DNA of 64,000 nt from Dyella japonica DSM 16301 (GCF_001010355.1 NZ_JPLA01000009.1:1-64000), one strand, 5' to 3'. Shown: positions 52,363-61,911, numbered from the stretch's first letter. Translations and numbers: made by a program. The notes: generated from the letters alone by a model not told the origin.

Positions 52363-54138
52363 ATGCTGCACCGGCGGCGCAGAAGTTGGCCATGGCTCGC
52401 TTTAGCGGGCCTGGCCTTTTGCGCATTGATCGAGGTGGCGCATGCCTCGACGACGATTGCCGATCCGGGGGCATTCCTGGAGCAGACCGAGCGGGTGCGC
52501 ACGACCGACCACCCGCGATTTGTCCTCATGCTGGCGCAGATGCGCAATGAGGCTCCGCAGATGTCCGCGGGGCAGCAGTGGTATCTGCGTTATCTGGAGG
52601 CCTGGCAGACGGCTTTCGAGGGCGACGCTGGCAAGGCCAACATGATGTTGCGCGACGTGATGGAACACTCCGGCGACATCACTCTGAAAGCCAAGGCCTC
52701 TGCCTTGCTCATGCACAACCTGGGTCTGAACAACCACTACGAAGAGGCCTTTACGCTGGCCAATCAGCTGGTCTCCGAGTTGCCCGATATCACCGACAAG
52801 CTGGCCCGTTTCACCGTGCTCGCCAACTTGTCGCAGCTGATGACGGCCGCAAAGCAGAGCGACCTGGGCTTCAAGTATGCGAGCCTGATGGAGGAGACGC
52901 TGCCCCCGGGCGAAAGCTTGTGCAATCCGCTAGCCCTGGAGATTGGCGCGCTTTACGAGAGCAAACAGCTCACCTCGTCCAGCCCGACCCTGCAGCAGGG
53001 GATAGACACCTGTCTTGCCGCCGGGCAACCGGTGTTTGCCAACACCTTGAGGCTGGTCAAGGGCGATCTCTACCTCAGCGAAGGGCAGTCCGCCAAGGTG
53101 CTCGATCTGGTCAATCGCATGTTGCCCAGCATCAATGCCAACCGCTATTACGCCCATGTACGGGCCGCACAGGTACAGCTGGCACTCGCATCCGAAAAAT
53201 TGAATGACGACAACAGCGCGCGCAAAGCGGCGCTTACCGTGCTGAACATCAGCGGCCCGGATGAAATTAGCGATGCCCTGAAGGACGCCTATGGCGTGCT
53301 TTACCGCATCGAGCGCAAGCACGGCAATATCGCCTCCACGCTTTCCTACTATGAGCGCTTCGTGGCCCAGGACAAGGGCTACATCGACGGCATCAGCGCA
53401 AGGACCTTGGCCTATGCCGCCGTGCAGCAGCACACGCTGGCGCAAAAGCTGGAAACGGAACGGCTGAGCAAGCAGAACAGCATCCTGCGCCTGCAGCAGG
53501 CGCTGGACACCAAGGCGGTCGAGACCAGCCGGCTGTACATCACCCTGCTGCTGGTCGTGCTGGTGTCCATCGTGTTCTGGCTGCTGCGCATCAAGCGCTC
53601 GCAGCTGCGCTTCAAGATGCTTTCCTATCACGACGGCCTTACCGGCATCTTCAATCACCAGCATTTCGTCAGCGAAGCGGAGCGTGTGCTGCGTGTGCTG
53701 GACAAGCGTCATGGTGGCGCCTGCCTGATCTCGATCGACCTGGATCATTTCAAGCAGATCAACGACACCCACGGCCACGCGACCGGTGACGTGGTGCTCA
53801 AGCACACCGTCGCGCTATGCAAGCGCCAGCTGCGGCCGACCGATCTGTTTGGCCGTCTGGGCGGCGAAGAGTTCGGCATCCTGTTGCCCGACTGCTCGCA
53901 GGAGCAGGGCATGGCGATTGCTGACCGCATCCGCACGGCGATCGAGGCGACGCCGGTGTCCAGCGATGGCGGGCTGGTGGCCTTCTCCGCCAGCATCGGC
54001 CTGGCCTCCACCGACAGCTGCGGCTACGAGCTGCAACGCCTGCGCAAAGAGGCGGATGCAGCGCTCTATCGCGCCAAGCGCACGGGACGCAATCGCGTGA
54101 TGACCGATACGGAAAGCGACGGCCTGGTCAGCGTCTGA
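52363..54138 (+). CDS. TPR-containing membrane diguanylate cyclase (GGDEF)
   Basis: 591 residues beginning 9 bp after the precursor stop. N-terminal signal/anchor (WLALAGLAFCALIEVAHAS), a periplasmic TPR-like helical region (about 40-370), a coiled segment, a transmembrane helix (about 394-412, LYITLLLVVLVSIVFWLL) and a GGDEF domain with the active GGEEF signature (RLGGEEFGILLP). The inhibitory RxxD site is present (RPTD) at the expected position upstream. It should make c-di-GMP in response to a periplasmic cue sensed by the TPR domain. Co-transcription with the borosin-like genes is likely from the spacing. Confidence 0.92.
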   Translation: MLHRRRRSWPWLALAGLAFCALIEVAHASTTIADPGAFLEQTERVRTTDHPRFVLMLAQMRNEAPQMSAGQQWYLRYLEAWQTAFEGDAGKANMMLRDVMEHSGDITLKAKASALLMHNLGLNNHYEEAFTLANQLVSELPDITDKLARFTVLANLSQLMTAAKQSDLGFKYASLMEETLPPGESLCNPLALEIGALYESKQLTSSSPTLQQGIDTCLAAGQPVFANTLRLVKGDLYLSEGQSAKVLDLVNRMLPSINANRYYAHVRAAQVQLALASEKLNDDNSARKAALTVLNISGPDEISDALKDAYGVLYRIERKHGNIASTLSYYERFVAQDKGYIDGISARTLAYAAVQQHTLAQKLETERLSKQNSILRLQQALDTKAVETSRLYITLLLVVLVSIVFWLLRIKRSQLRFKMLSYHDGLTGIFNHQHFVSEAERVLRVLDKRHGGACLISIDLDHFKQINDTHGHATGDVVLKHTVALCKRQLRPTDLFGRLGGEEFGILLPDCSQEQGMAIADRIRTAIEATPVSSDGGLVAFSASIGLASTDSCGYELQRLRKEADAALYRAKRTGRNRVMTDTESDGLVSV

Positions 54139-54147
54139 CCTCGTCTG

Positions 54148-55098
54148 CTAGCCGCTCGCCGCAGTGGCTGGCGTTGGCGCATTCTCGAGAAACGTCGCCG
54201 ACGGCACGAAGAACAGCGAGCCGGTCACGGCCTTGCTGAAGTCGAGCAGGCGATCGTAGTTGCCCGGTGGCTGGCCCACGAACATATTGGTCAGCATCCG
54301 TTCGATGCGCGCAGGGGAGCGGGCATAGCCGATGAAATAGGTGCCGAACTCGCCCTTGCCGACCTCGCCGAAGGGCATGTTGTCCCGCACGATTTCCAGC
54401 GCCTCGCCGTTCTCCTCGATGCTGGTGAGCACGTTGTGCGCGTAGGGTGCTTTGGCCGTGTCGTCCAGTTCGATGTCCGAGAGCTTCCTGCGGCCGATGA
54501 TGGTCTCCTGCCGCTCGACCGGCAGCGCGTTCCACGCCGTCATGTCATGCAGATACTTCTGCACGATCACATAGCTGCCACCGGTGAAGGCGGGGTCTTC
54601 GTCGCCGATGATGGTGGCGTCGATCGCGCCCTGGTCGACCGGGTTTTCCGTGCCGTCGACGAAGCCCAGCAGATCGCGCTCGTCGAAATACTTGAAGCCG
54701 TGCACTTCGTCCACGACGGTCGCCACCTCGCCGATGCGGCACAGGATCTGCGTGGCCAATTCGAAGCACAGATCCATATGGGTGGCGCGGATATGAAAAA
54801 GCATGTCGCCCGGCGTGGACACCGCATGGTGCACGCCCTTGATCTCCTGGAAGGGATGAAGGCTTGCCGGCCGCGGCTGGCCGAACAGCCGGTCCCAGGC
54901 GTCGGAGCCGAAACCCATCACGCAGGACAGACGTCGATCCGGCTTGCGAAAGCCGATGGCGCGCAGCAGCGAAGCCATATCGCCGCACAGCGCCCGCACG
55001 GCGTCGCCGCTGCGTGCGTCCGGCTGCAGCATCACCACGAGAAAGATGGCGGCATGCGTGAGCCGCGCGGTAACCGGTTGCGTCACGATGGAAGTCAC
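54148..55098 (-). CDS. DyP-type haem peroxidase (YfeX-like)
   Basis: 316 residues. The DyP hallmark GFVDGTENP (GxxDG) is present, as are the axial-His region APYAHNVLTSI and the distal Arg segment YFIGYARSPARIERML. No Tat or Sec signal, so cytoplasmic as for YfeX/class P DyP enzymes. It oxidises dyes or porphyrinogens with H2O2; the in vivo substrate is unknown. Convergent with the GGDEF gene, 9 bp between stops. Confidence 0.94.
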   Translation of the reverse strand: MTSIVTQPVTARLTHAAIFLVVMLQPDARSGDAVRALCGDMASLLRAIGFRKPDRRLSCVMGFGSDAWDRLFGQPRPASLHPFQEIKGVHHAVSTPGDMLFHIRATHMDLCFELATQILCRIGEVATVVDEVHGFKYFDERDLLGFVDGTENPVDQGAIDATIIGDEDPAFTGGSYVIVQKYLHDMTAWNALPVERQETIIGRRKLSDIELDDTAKAPYAHNVLTSIEENGEALEIVRDNMPFGEVGKGEFGTYFIGYARSPARIERMLTNMFVGQPPGNYDRLLDFSKAVTGSLFFVPSATFLENAPTPATAASG

Positions 55099-55128
55099 CC
55101 TTCGCTCCTTGTCGTTGTGGTCTGGAGG

Positions 55129-56073
55129 CTAGCGCCTGGTCGGGCGATGGCGCCCATCCGAAGCAAACGCCATCGCTTCTTTCGCGTTGGCAGGAAGATG
55201 TTCGGCCATTTCGGCGTGCAGAAATTCGACCATGCGCCGCACCCGTGGCGGTTGAAACACGTTGGGATGATAGATCGCATGGATGGGCGCCGGCGCAGAC
55301 CATGCCGGCGCATGCACGAGCTGCAGGCGGCCCGCGCGCACATCGGCGGTCACCGCCCATAGTTGCCGATAGGCGAAGCCATGGCCGAGCACGGCCCAGC
55401 GCCGGATCACTTCGCTATCCGTGCATTCGTGGTATCGGCGCACGCGGACGAGGTGTTCGCCAAGACGCCACTCATGGCGCGGACCGGCCTTGGTGGTGAG
55501 CACCAGGGTTGGCAGCTCGGCCAGGTCGTCCGGGTGGGCAGGCATGCCATGGCGTTCGATGCAGGCCGGGGCAGCGCATACCACGCGCCAGCTGTCGGCC
55601 AGATGGCGGGCCACCATGTCGCTGTTTTCCAGCGCGCCGACGCGGATGGCCACGTCGATATCGTCCGGCACGAAGCGCGACAGCGAATCGGACAGGGTCA
55701 GCACGATGCGCACGTCCGGGTGCAGGCGCATGAAGCGATCGAGCATGTCCACCAGCAGGTTGCGCCCCAGATCGGACGGCGCCGATATGCGCAGCGTCCC
55801 GCTGACGCGGTCAGTGCCGCTGCGCACCGCGCGTTCGGCGTCCTGCATGGTCTCGATGGCCATGCGGCAGGAGGCGATGTAGATGCGCCCCTCATCGGTG
55901 AGGCGCAATTGCCGCGTGGTGCGCTCGAACAGCCGCGCTCCCAGCATCGCCTCGACGCGTTGGACACAGGCGGAGGCGGCGGCGGGAGAAAGCCCCGCCC
56001 GGCGGCCGGCGGCGGACAGGCTATGGAGGTCGGCCGCGTCGACCAGCAGTTGCATGTCGCTCAGGCGGTTCAT
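55129..56073 (-). CDS. LysR-family transcriptional regulator
   Basis: 314 residues from ATG 56073 (MNRLSDMQLLVDAADLHSLS), preferred over ATG 56109 because a TTCAAA/TTTGAA operator at 56111 abuts the latter. HTH is LSAAGRRAGLSPAAASACVQ; the effector domain begins GTLRISAPSDLGRNLLVDML. The CrgA-like subfamily (one-residue-per-turn LysR with this domain start) often autoregulates and controls a divergent gene, here the lipocalin-like protein at 56209. Confidence 0.92.
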   Translation of the reverse strand: MNRLSDMQLLVDAADLHSLSAAGRRAGLSPAAASACVQRVEAMLGARLFERTTRQLRLTDEGRIYIASCRMAIETMQDAERAVRSGTDRVSGTLRISAPSDLGRNLLVDMLDRFMRLHPDVRIVLTLSDSLSRFVPDDIDVAIRVGALENSDMVARHLADSWRVVCAAPACIERHGMPAHPDDLAELPTLVLTTKAGPRHEWRLGEHLVRVRRYHECTDSEVIRRWAVLGHGFAYRQLWAVTADVRAGRLQLVHAPAWSAPAPIHAIYHPNVFQPPRVRRMVEFLHAEMAEHLPANAKEAMAFASDGRHRPTRR

Positions 56074-56110
56074 CCGATCCAGTCCTGCTGCAGGGACAGG
56101 ATCGATCATC

Positions 56111-56127
56111 TTCAAATGTCCTTTGAA
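56111..56127. promoter_or_regulatory. palindromic LysR-type operator
   Basis: TTCAAA-TGTCC-TTTGAA is a perfect 6-5-6 dyad with a T-N11-A core, 38 bp before the preferred LysR start and 81 bp before the divergent gene. Confidence 0.6.
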
Positions 56128-56208
56128 GGTCAATAAAGATACGGACCCATTATCAAAATCAGGCGGACGGGGGACGATCCGGGTCACCCCCATACCCCAG
56201 GTGCCGCC

Positions 56209-56751
56209 ATGTCACACGCCAAACGCCCCCTGCTGATCGCCTGCCTCGCCCTGGCGATCGCCTCGCCGTTCGCGGCTGCCGCCCAGGAGGCCATGCCGCA
56301 GCACGCGGACACGATGGCCGTGCCCAAGCAACTGGTCGGCGCCTGGACGCTGGTACGTTGCGACAACGTCTACCCGGATGGCCATCGGGTGGAACTGTAC
56401 GGGCCGCATCCGGAGGGCATGTGGCTGATCAATGCACAGGGCGACTACATGATGCAGATCGTGCGGGCCAAACGCATGCCGTTCGCGGCGAACGACAAAT
56501 CCAAGGGCACGGCGGACGAGTACCGCGCCGCATCGATGGACAGCAACGCCCACTACGGCCACGTGAGCGGTGATGCCAACGCGATGCACAGCGTGATCGC
56601 GCATGCCTCATTCCCGAACTGGGACGGCCGGAGCGGCGACTCGAAATACACCATCAACGGCGACGAGCTGACCTATACCGTGGCCAAGCCATCCAGCGGC
56701 GCCGCCGAAGGTGCCCATGGCGAGGTGGTGTGGCGGCGCGTGCATGACTGA
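56209..56751 (+). CDS. secreted lipocalin-like domain protein
   Basis: 180 residues: signal peptide (LLIACLALAIASPFAAAAQE), then a lipocalin-like barrel: QLVGAWTLVRCDNVYPDG, YGPHPEGMWLINAQGDYMMQ, HYGHVSGDANAMHSVIAHAS, GDELTYTV, VVWRRVHD. Matches the PF13924-type lipocalin-like family, presumably binding a small hydrophobic molecule in the periplasm. Divergent from and probably controlled by the LysR gene at 55129. Confidence 0.88.
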   Translation: MSHAKRPLLIACLALAIASPFAAAAQEAMPQHADTMAVPKQLVGAWTLVRCDNVYPDGHRVELYGPHPEGMWLINAQGDYMMQIVRAKRMPFAANDKSKGTADEYRAASMDSNAHYGHVSGDANAMHSVIAHASFPNWDGRSGDSKYTINGDELTYTVAKPSSGAAEGAHGEVVWRRVHD

Positions 56752-56776
56752 GCACGCCGTTCGATAACCTTGAGGC

Positions 56777-58378
56777 TTACGCCGCCGGATTGGCCGCTTT
56801 AGGCACCGCTGCCTTGCCTTCGATCAACATCCAGGCGCTGATCGCGCTAAGCAAGGCCAGTCCCGCAGAAATCAGCATCACCCAGCGGAAGCCGGCGACA
56901 AAGGACACGTCCACGGCGTGCTTGAGCGCCGCCGTGGTCGCTGGCGGATAGCCGTTGGGCAGCACGATGCCGGCGAGTTTCTGGCGTTGCGCCACGACGG
57001 CGTCAACCAGTTCCGCCGGCGCGTGCAGACTGGCCAGTTCGTCGTTGAGCGTCGCATTGAAAACCAGCGTCAGCACGAAGCCGAACAGCGCTACCGCTAG
57101 CAGGGCGGCAGTACGCGACACCGCATTGTTGATACCCGATGCGGTGCCCGCGCGATCCTTGCCCACGGCGTTCATCACCGTCGTGGTCAAGGGCGCCACC
57201 GTGATGCTCATGCCCAGCCCGAGCACGCAGACGGCCGGGAAGAAACTCGTCCAGTAGTCGCCCTGGACGGAAGGCAGCGCAAACATGGCGAAACCCACGG
57301 CAGCCACGCAAGGTCCCGTCACCAGTGGAAGCTTGGAGCCAAAGCGGTCCACCAAGGTCCCCGCCCAGCGCGACAACAGGAACATGATCGCGATAAACGG
57401 CAGCAAGGCCGCGCCCGCCACCGTAGCGCTGTAGCCCTGCACCTGGATCAGGTTCAGTGGCAGAAAGAACAGGCTGCCGCCCAAGGAGGCATACAGCAGC
57501 AGCGTGAGCAGGTTGGCGCCGGCAAAATCACGCTCGCGGAATAGCGCCATCGGCAGCATGGGCGATGCCGACGCTGCCTCCACGCGCTTGAACAGCAGCA
57601 GCGCGAGGATGCCAACCACCAGCGACATCCAGATCGGCGCCGCCGTCCATCCGCGCATCGGTGCCTCGATAAAGGCGAACACCAGGCCGGCCAGGCCGAT
57701 CGTCACCAGGCTGGCGCCGCGCACATCGATGGGACCCACCTCCAGGCCGCCCTTGCTCTCCGGCACTTTCGTTGCGCAGATCGCCAACAGGATGACGCCC
57801 AGCGGCGCATTGACCAGGAAGGCCCATATCCAGGAATAGTGATCGACCAGAAAGCCGCCGATCACTGGCCCGATCGCCGCCGTGATGCCACTGAAAGCCG
57901 ACCACGTGCCGATGGCGGCGCCGCGTTCGGATTGCGGAAAGCTCGCGCTGATCAAGGCCAGGCTGCCAGGCACCAGCAGGGCCGCGCCGATGCCCTGCAC
58001 AGCGCGCGCGGCGATCAACGGAGCGACCGCGTTCGACAGCGAACAGGCCACCGAGGCCAGCGTAAACAGCGCCGTGCCAAGCATGAAGATGCGCTTGCGC
58101 CCGAAGCGATCGCCCAGCACGCCGCCCACCAGCAGCAACGCGGCGAGAAACAGCGCATAGGACTCCATCACCCATTGCGCATCGGCCGTCGTCGCGCCCA
58201 GGTCCCGCTGGATAGCCGGGAGCGCAACATTGACCACGGTGCCGTCGATGAAGGCGAGGCTGGAGCCGACGATCGCGGCCACCAGCGTCCAGTGCCGCGA
58301 TGGCGCCGAACAAGGCCGTGCCGGCGCACCGTTGAGGATGATGCCGTCGTCGCAGGGAGGCTTTCCGATCTGGCTCAT
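56777..58378 (-). CDS. MFS exporter of the DHA2 family (EmrB/QacA-like)
   Basis: 533 residues from ATG 58378 (MSQIGKPPCDDGIIL); a much longer frame upstream overlaps the next promoter region and is not supported. Fourteen predicted helices; motifs DGTVVNVALPAIQRDLGAT (motif D1), GVLGDRFGRKRIFMLG (motif A) and VQGIGAALLVPGSLALIS (motif C) define DHA2 drug/proton antiporters. Exports a hydrophobic drug or metabolite; no partner adaptor is adjacent, so it probably acts as a single-component pump. Confidence 0.93.
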   Translation of the reverse strand: MSQIGKPPCDDGIILNGAPARPCSAPSRHWTLVAAIVGSSLAFIDGTVVNVALPAIQRDLGATTADAQWVMESYALFLAALLLVGGVLGDRFGRKRIFMLGTALFTLASVACSLSNAVAPLIAARAVQGIGAALLVPGSLALISASFPQSERGAAIGTWSAFSGITAAIGPVIGGFLVDHYSWIWAFLVNAPLGVILLAICATKVPESKGGLEVGPIDVRGASLVTIGLAGLVFAFIEAPMRGWTAAPIWMSLVVGILALLLFKRVEAASASPMLPMALFRERDFAGANLLTLLLYASLGGSLFFLPLNLIQVQGYSATVAGAALLPFIAIMFLLSRWAGTLVDRFGSKLPLVTGPCVAAVGFAMFALPSVQGDYWTSFFPAVCVLGLGMSITVAPLTTTVMNAVGKDRAGTASGINNAVSRTAALLAVALFGFVLTLVFNATLNDELASLHAPAELVDAVVAQRQKLAGIVLPNGYPPATTAALKHAVDVSFVAGFRWVMLISAGLALLSAISAWMLIEGKAAVPKAANPAA

Positions 58379-58572
58379 CGTACCCACCGGAATTTTGATT
58401 CGACGGAGCTTACTCCGCTGCCGGTGCCGTCGCGTTGGCAGCACTTGAATGGCAGGCCACGCGAGTGCACGCTGCCCGCTGTTTGAAGAGACGCGCGTCG
58501 CGTGCACTCTTCACTCAGGCGTCACGGCGCGACTTGGTGCCGGTGTGGCACACATGCCATCGCGGGAGGCCG

Positions 58573-58959
58573 ATGATGGAAACGCAAAGCATTCGGACGG
58601 CGATCGATCAACACTGGTCCGCATCGGCCGCAGGCGATCTCGACGCCGAGCACGCCATTTATCACGACGACGCCGTGTGTGAGTACCCGCAATCGGGCGA
58701 AGTGATCCACGGTCGGCGCAACCTGCAGGCACTGCGTGGCCATCATCCCGGCAAGCCATCGGGATTCAAGGTGCGGCGCATCGTGGGCGCGGGCAATCTG
58801 TGGGTGAGCGAGTACGAGATCAACTATCAGGGCAAGCGCGCTTTCACCGTGAGCATCATGGAGTTCCGCGACGGCAAAGTGGCGCATGAGGTCCAGTACT
58901 TTGCCGATCCGTTCGATGCGCCGGCGTGGCGTGCGCAGTGGGTGGAACGGGAGAGGTGA
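58573..58959 (+). CDS. SnoaL/NTF2-like small protein
   Basis: 128 residues from ATG 58573 with GGAGG upstream. The NTF2-like fold is suggested by IRTAIDQHWSASAAGDLDAE, YHDDAVCEYPQSGEVIHGRR, GKRAFTVSIMEFRDGKVAHE and a final FADPFDAPAWRAQWV, a pattern common in SnoaL-like DUF proteins. No catalytic assignment possible. Divergent from the MFS gene. Confidence 0.85.
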   Translation: MMETQSIRTAIDQHWSASAAGDLDAEHAIYHDDAVCEYPQSGEVIHGRRNLQALRGHHPGKPSGFKVRRIVGAGNLWVSEYEINYQGKRAFTVSIMEFRDGKVAHEVQYFADPFDAPAWRAQWVERER

Positions 58960-59122
58960 TCGCTCGCATCGATGCGTGTCGATTCCTGAGACGCTCGTTC
59001 GTCATGCTTGGGAACACGTGTCCGATCCCGGGCGCGGTTCCATGGATGGTCCAGGGCTATCGCCATCATCGGTGGCGATGGCCTGACCAGGCTCACCGTC
59101 CCCACGCAGCAGGAGCAGCCAC

Positions 59123-59533
59123 ATGCAGTTCATTCCCTATCTCGATTTCGATGGCCAGGCGCGCGAGGCATTCGATTTCTACGCCAAGGCCTTCAACGGC
59201 AAGATCACCATGCGCATGACCTACGGCGAGTCGCCGATGGCCGCGCAAATGCCACCGGAAACGCACGGCCGCGTGATGCATTCGCAGTTGGAAACACCTC
59301 ACAGCATCCTGATGGGTGCGGACGGTCCGCCGCACACCACGCGCTCGACGGGTTGCGTCAATATCAGCGTCGACGATCCAGCCGAAGCCGAGCGCGTGTT
59401 CCAGGCCTTGTCCGAAGGCGGTGAAGTAGGCATGCCCATCGGTGAAACCTTCTGGGCCCATCGCTTCGGCATGCTCACCGATCGCTACGGCAAAGCCTGG
59501 ATGGTCAATTGCCTGAAGACGCCCGGCCAATAA
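59123..59533 (+). CDS. VOC family protein (PhnB/YjdN-like)
   Basis: 136 residues. PhnB-type VOC motifs: FIPYLDFDGQAREAFDFYAK, TYGESPMAAQMPPETHGRVM, LMGADGPP, VNISVDDPAEAERVFQALSE, FWAHRFGMLTDRYGKAWMVN. The WAHRFGM...D-RYGKAW ending is the family signature. Despite the PhnB name no phosphonate genes are present. Likely a small dimeric metal- or ligand-binding protein. Confidence 0.92.
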   Translation: MQFIPYLDFDGQAREAFDFYAKAFNGKITMRMTYGESPMAAQMPPETHGRVMHSQLETPHSILMGADGPPHTTRSTGCVNISVDDPAEAERVFQALSEGGEVGMPIGETFWAHRFGMLTDRYGKAWMVNCLKTPGQ

Positions 59534-59577
59534 AGCCACGTCACGGGCCGCCGGCGCAGCGGCCCGTGACGGCATCA

Positions 59578-60288
59578 TCAGCTGCCGTAATCGAGCTTGG
59601 GATACCAGTTGCCGCCGCGTCCTTCGGGCACGCAGTCGAGAATCGTCCAGATCGGCATCAGGTCGGGCGCACCGCGCGGGTCCTGGCCGGGGTCGGCGGT
59701 TTCGCCCCCCATTTCGCCGGCCCAGAACAGGCGGATATGGCCGTCGCGCCGGGTGAATACGCAGAACGCGGGAATATCGCTGCCGTCGTCGGCGATGGCG
59801 CCGTAGTCGCGGCTGAAGTGCCCGTTGGCGTCCGAGTACAGCGGCAGATCCCGCCAGCCGCGTTCCTGCTTGAAGGCGAGCAGGCGTTCGATCGGCGAGC
59901 GGGCGATCACGGCCAGCGCCACGCGTTGCTGGATGTCGCGCGCTTCGCCATTCCATGCGCCCAGCAGCGAAGTGCACATCGGGCAGGGGCGCTCGCGCTG
60001 CGGGCCGAACATATAGCTGTAGGTCACCAGGGTCTGCTTGTCGCCAAACAGTCCTGCGAAATCGACCGGGCCTTGCTCGCCCACGAACTGGTAGTCGCCC
60101 TGTACGTCCGGACCGGGCGGCAGGGCGCGGCGTTGCTCGGCCACACGCTCGATATGGCGGCGCAGTTCGATTTCTTCAGCGAGCAAGGCATCGCGGGCAT
60201 GGCGGTAGGCCGCGCTTTCGCGGGCGAAGGTCACGCCGTTGCGCTTGACCAGTTCGGCAACGGGGACCAGGGCAGGGACGGCAGTCAT
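59578..60288 (-). CDS. DUF899 thioredoxin-like protein
   Basis: 236 residues from ATG 60288 (MTAVPALVPVAELVKRNGVT). DUF899 proteins have a thioredoxin fold: here LVTYSYMFGPQRERPCPMCT carries the CxxC, followed by a long domain with SDANGHFSRDYGAI, FTRRDGHIRLFWAGEM and the WTILDCVPEGRG ending. Possibly a peroxiredoxin-like or redox-sensing protein. Convergent with the VOC gene. Confidence 0.93.
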   Translation of the reverse strand: MTAVPALVPVAELVKRNGVTFARESAAYRHARDALLAEEIELRRHIERVAEQRRALPPGPDVQGDYQFVGEQGPVDFAGLFGDKQTLVTYSYMFGPQRERPCPMCTSLLGAWNGEARDIQQRVALAVIARSPIERLLAFKQERGWRDLPLYSDANGHFSRDYGAIADDGSDIPAFCVFTRRDGHIRLFWAGEMGGETADPGQDPRGAPDLMPIWTILDCVPEGRGGNWYPKLDYGS

Positions 60289-60521
60289 GGCGGATAACCT
60301 CGGGCAGGCAGCGAAGGGCGGGCGCAACGCATCCCTGGCCGGGGACGGCGAAGGCTGCGTCTATCTCCATGACGTACGGGCCCGGGCCAGATCGACATCA
60401 CCCGGAGGCCGGAGACAAAAACGGCCGTGTGATGCAAGTGGCCACTTTCACCCTGTTGTCACAGTCGCCCAGTGCCGTAGGCTGGGGGCTCGTTCAATGC
60501 TGCTGCCAGGACGTCGCCGCC

Positions 60522-60974
60522 ATGGATCACCGGATTGTGTCGTTGCCTGCTTTCACGGTCGTCGGGCTGGAACACATCGCCCGCAGCCCCAACGGGATCG
60601 GGCCCTTGTGGGAACGCTTCCTGCCGCGGGAGCACGAGCTGGGGCAGCGCACGGAGCCTGGCGTGTCCTACGGCGTATGCGCGCCGCTGCCCGACGGCAT
60701 GCTGCGCTACGTGGCAGGCCTGCCGGTGGCCGATGACGCGGCCGTGCCCGAAGGCATGGTGAAGTTCCAGGTGCCGGCGCAGAAGTACGGGGTGTTCACC
60801 CATCGCGGCGTGGCTACGCGCATCGGCGAAAGTTTCCAGACCATTCACACCCGCCTGCTGCCCAAGCTGGGCCTCAAGGCGCATGCCGGCGTGGAATTCG
60901 AACGCTACGACGAGCGGTTCGTCGCGCCGGACGATCCGGGCTCCGAGACGGATCTGTACATCCCCGTGGAATAA
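60522..60974 (+). CDS. GyrI-like/AraC effector-binding domain protein
   Basis: 150 residues from ATG 60522 (MDHRIVSLPAFTVVGLEHIA). The SHS2-type ligand-binding fold is seen in GPLWERFLPREHEL, YGVCAPLPDGMLRYVAGLPV and KYGVFTHRGVATRIGESFQT, ending ETDLYIPVE. Stand-alone effector-binding domains bind small molecules; no DNA-binding region is attached. Convergent with the next gene, 4 bp between stops. Confidence 0.88.
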   Translation: MDHRIVSLPAFTVVGLEHIARSPNGIGPLWERFLPREHELGQRTEPGVSYGVCAPLPDGMLRYVAGLPVADDAAVPEGMVKFQVPAQKYGVFTHRGVATRIGESFQTIHTRLLPKLGLKAHAGVEFERYDERFVAPDDPGSETDLYIPVE

Positions 60975-60978
60975 ACGC

Positions 60979-61599
60979 TCAGGCGGCCAGCTGGCTGCGC
61001 GGAAACGACGCGAAGGCCTCGTTGAGCGTGGCGCTGATCAGGCGGGCCAGCTCGGCGTAGCGGTCGGCGCGCGGTGTGCGGGCGCGCTTGGGGGCATCTT
61101 CCAGAAGGTCGACCCAACCCTGGGTGGTGGCATCAGCTCCGTTGGCGAACAGGCAGGCGCGCGGTGCATCGAGAAACACGCGCATTTCCACCCGCATGCA
61201 GGCAGTCAGCGGCATCGAGCCATCGGGTTCGATCAGGATCGACAGCGTGCGGTTGCCGCGGCGGCGCAGCATGCGCAGGCACTCTTCGAGTTCGATCACC
61301 ACGTGGTGGCCTTCGGGCAACTGCAGCTCGCCGTAGAACACGGCTTCCATCTCGGCGACGGCCTTGCGCACTTCATTCTCGATGCGGCCCAGGAAGCCCA
61401 CGCGCAGCTCGTGCCGCGTGTAGTGGATGGGCATGGTGGAGACCTGCACCTCGTTCTTGCGCACCAGGGTTGAATGGTTGATGCGCGTGAAGCTCAGGCC
61501 CGCCGCCTCGTAGCTTTGCTTGGCGTTGGCGCCGCTGATGCCGGCGAAGGCCGCCCAGGCGGCTTTGAGATACGGGATGTTGGGCGCGGTCTGCAGCAT
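60979..61599 (-). CDS. hypothetical protein
   Basis: 206 residues from ATG 61599 (MLQTAPNIPYLKAAWAAFAG). No family recognised; no signal peptide or membrane segment. Recognisable features are a basic-acidic patterned central region (RIENEVRKAVAEMEAVFYGE), a C-terminal RADRYAELARLISATLNE helix and two cysteines (EECLRMLR, RACLFAN). Codon use and a steady protein-like composition support it as a real gene. The 312 bp before it hold no other gene, only a weak TATAAG element near 61829 in the opposite direction. Confidence 0.7.
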   Translation of the reverse strand: MLQTAPNIPYLKAAWAAFAGISGANAKQSYEAAGLSFTRINHSTLVRKNEVQVSTMPIHYTRHELRVGFLGRIENEVRKAVAEMEAVFYGELQLPEGHHVVIELEECLRMLRRRGNRTLSILIEPDGSMPLTACMRVEMRVFLDAPRACLFANGADATTQGWVDLLEDAPKRARTPRADRYAELARLISATLNEAFASFPRSQLAA

Positions 61600-61911
61600 A
61601 CGTGTCCCGCCAAGGGAGGAGGTTGAGGTCACGCCGTTGCCCGGGTGACACGAGGTTTATCGGCGCCAGTTCGCCAAACTTCAGTGACCTGGCGGTCCGG
61701 GGGGATCCGGCCTGGTCGGCGAGGTGAGCGCCAAGTCACTTTCCGGCGCCTGCCCATGACCACTCGTGGCAAGACGCGCCGCAGGGGGCATGACCTTTGT
61801 CCTAGAGGGTTGTCCACGGCCACAAGGTATAAGTGCCATGACAGCATCGAACCTCGTCGCGGCGAGAGAGCGCCGCGTACTTATCTGTGCCACCGCTGGG
61901 GAGAGAAACGC
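61600..61911. other. intergenic region before the M28 peptidase
   Basis: 312 bp with no gene. It contains a possible -10 (TATAAG near 61829) for the peptidase but no convincing -35 at 16-18 bp. No repeat seen. Confidence 0.45.
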
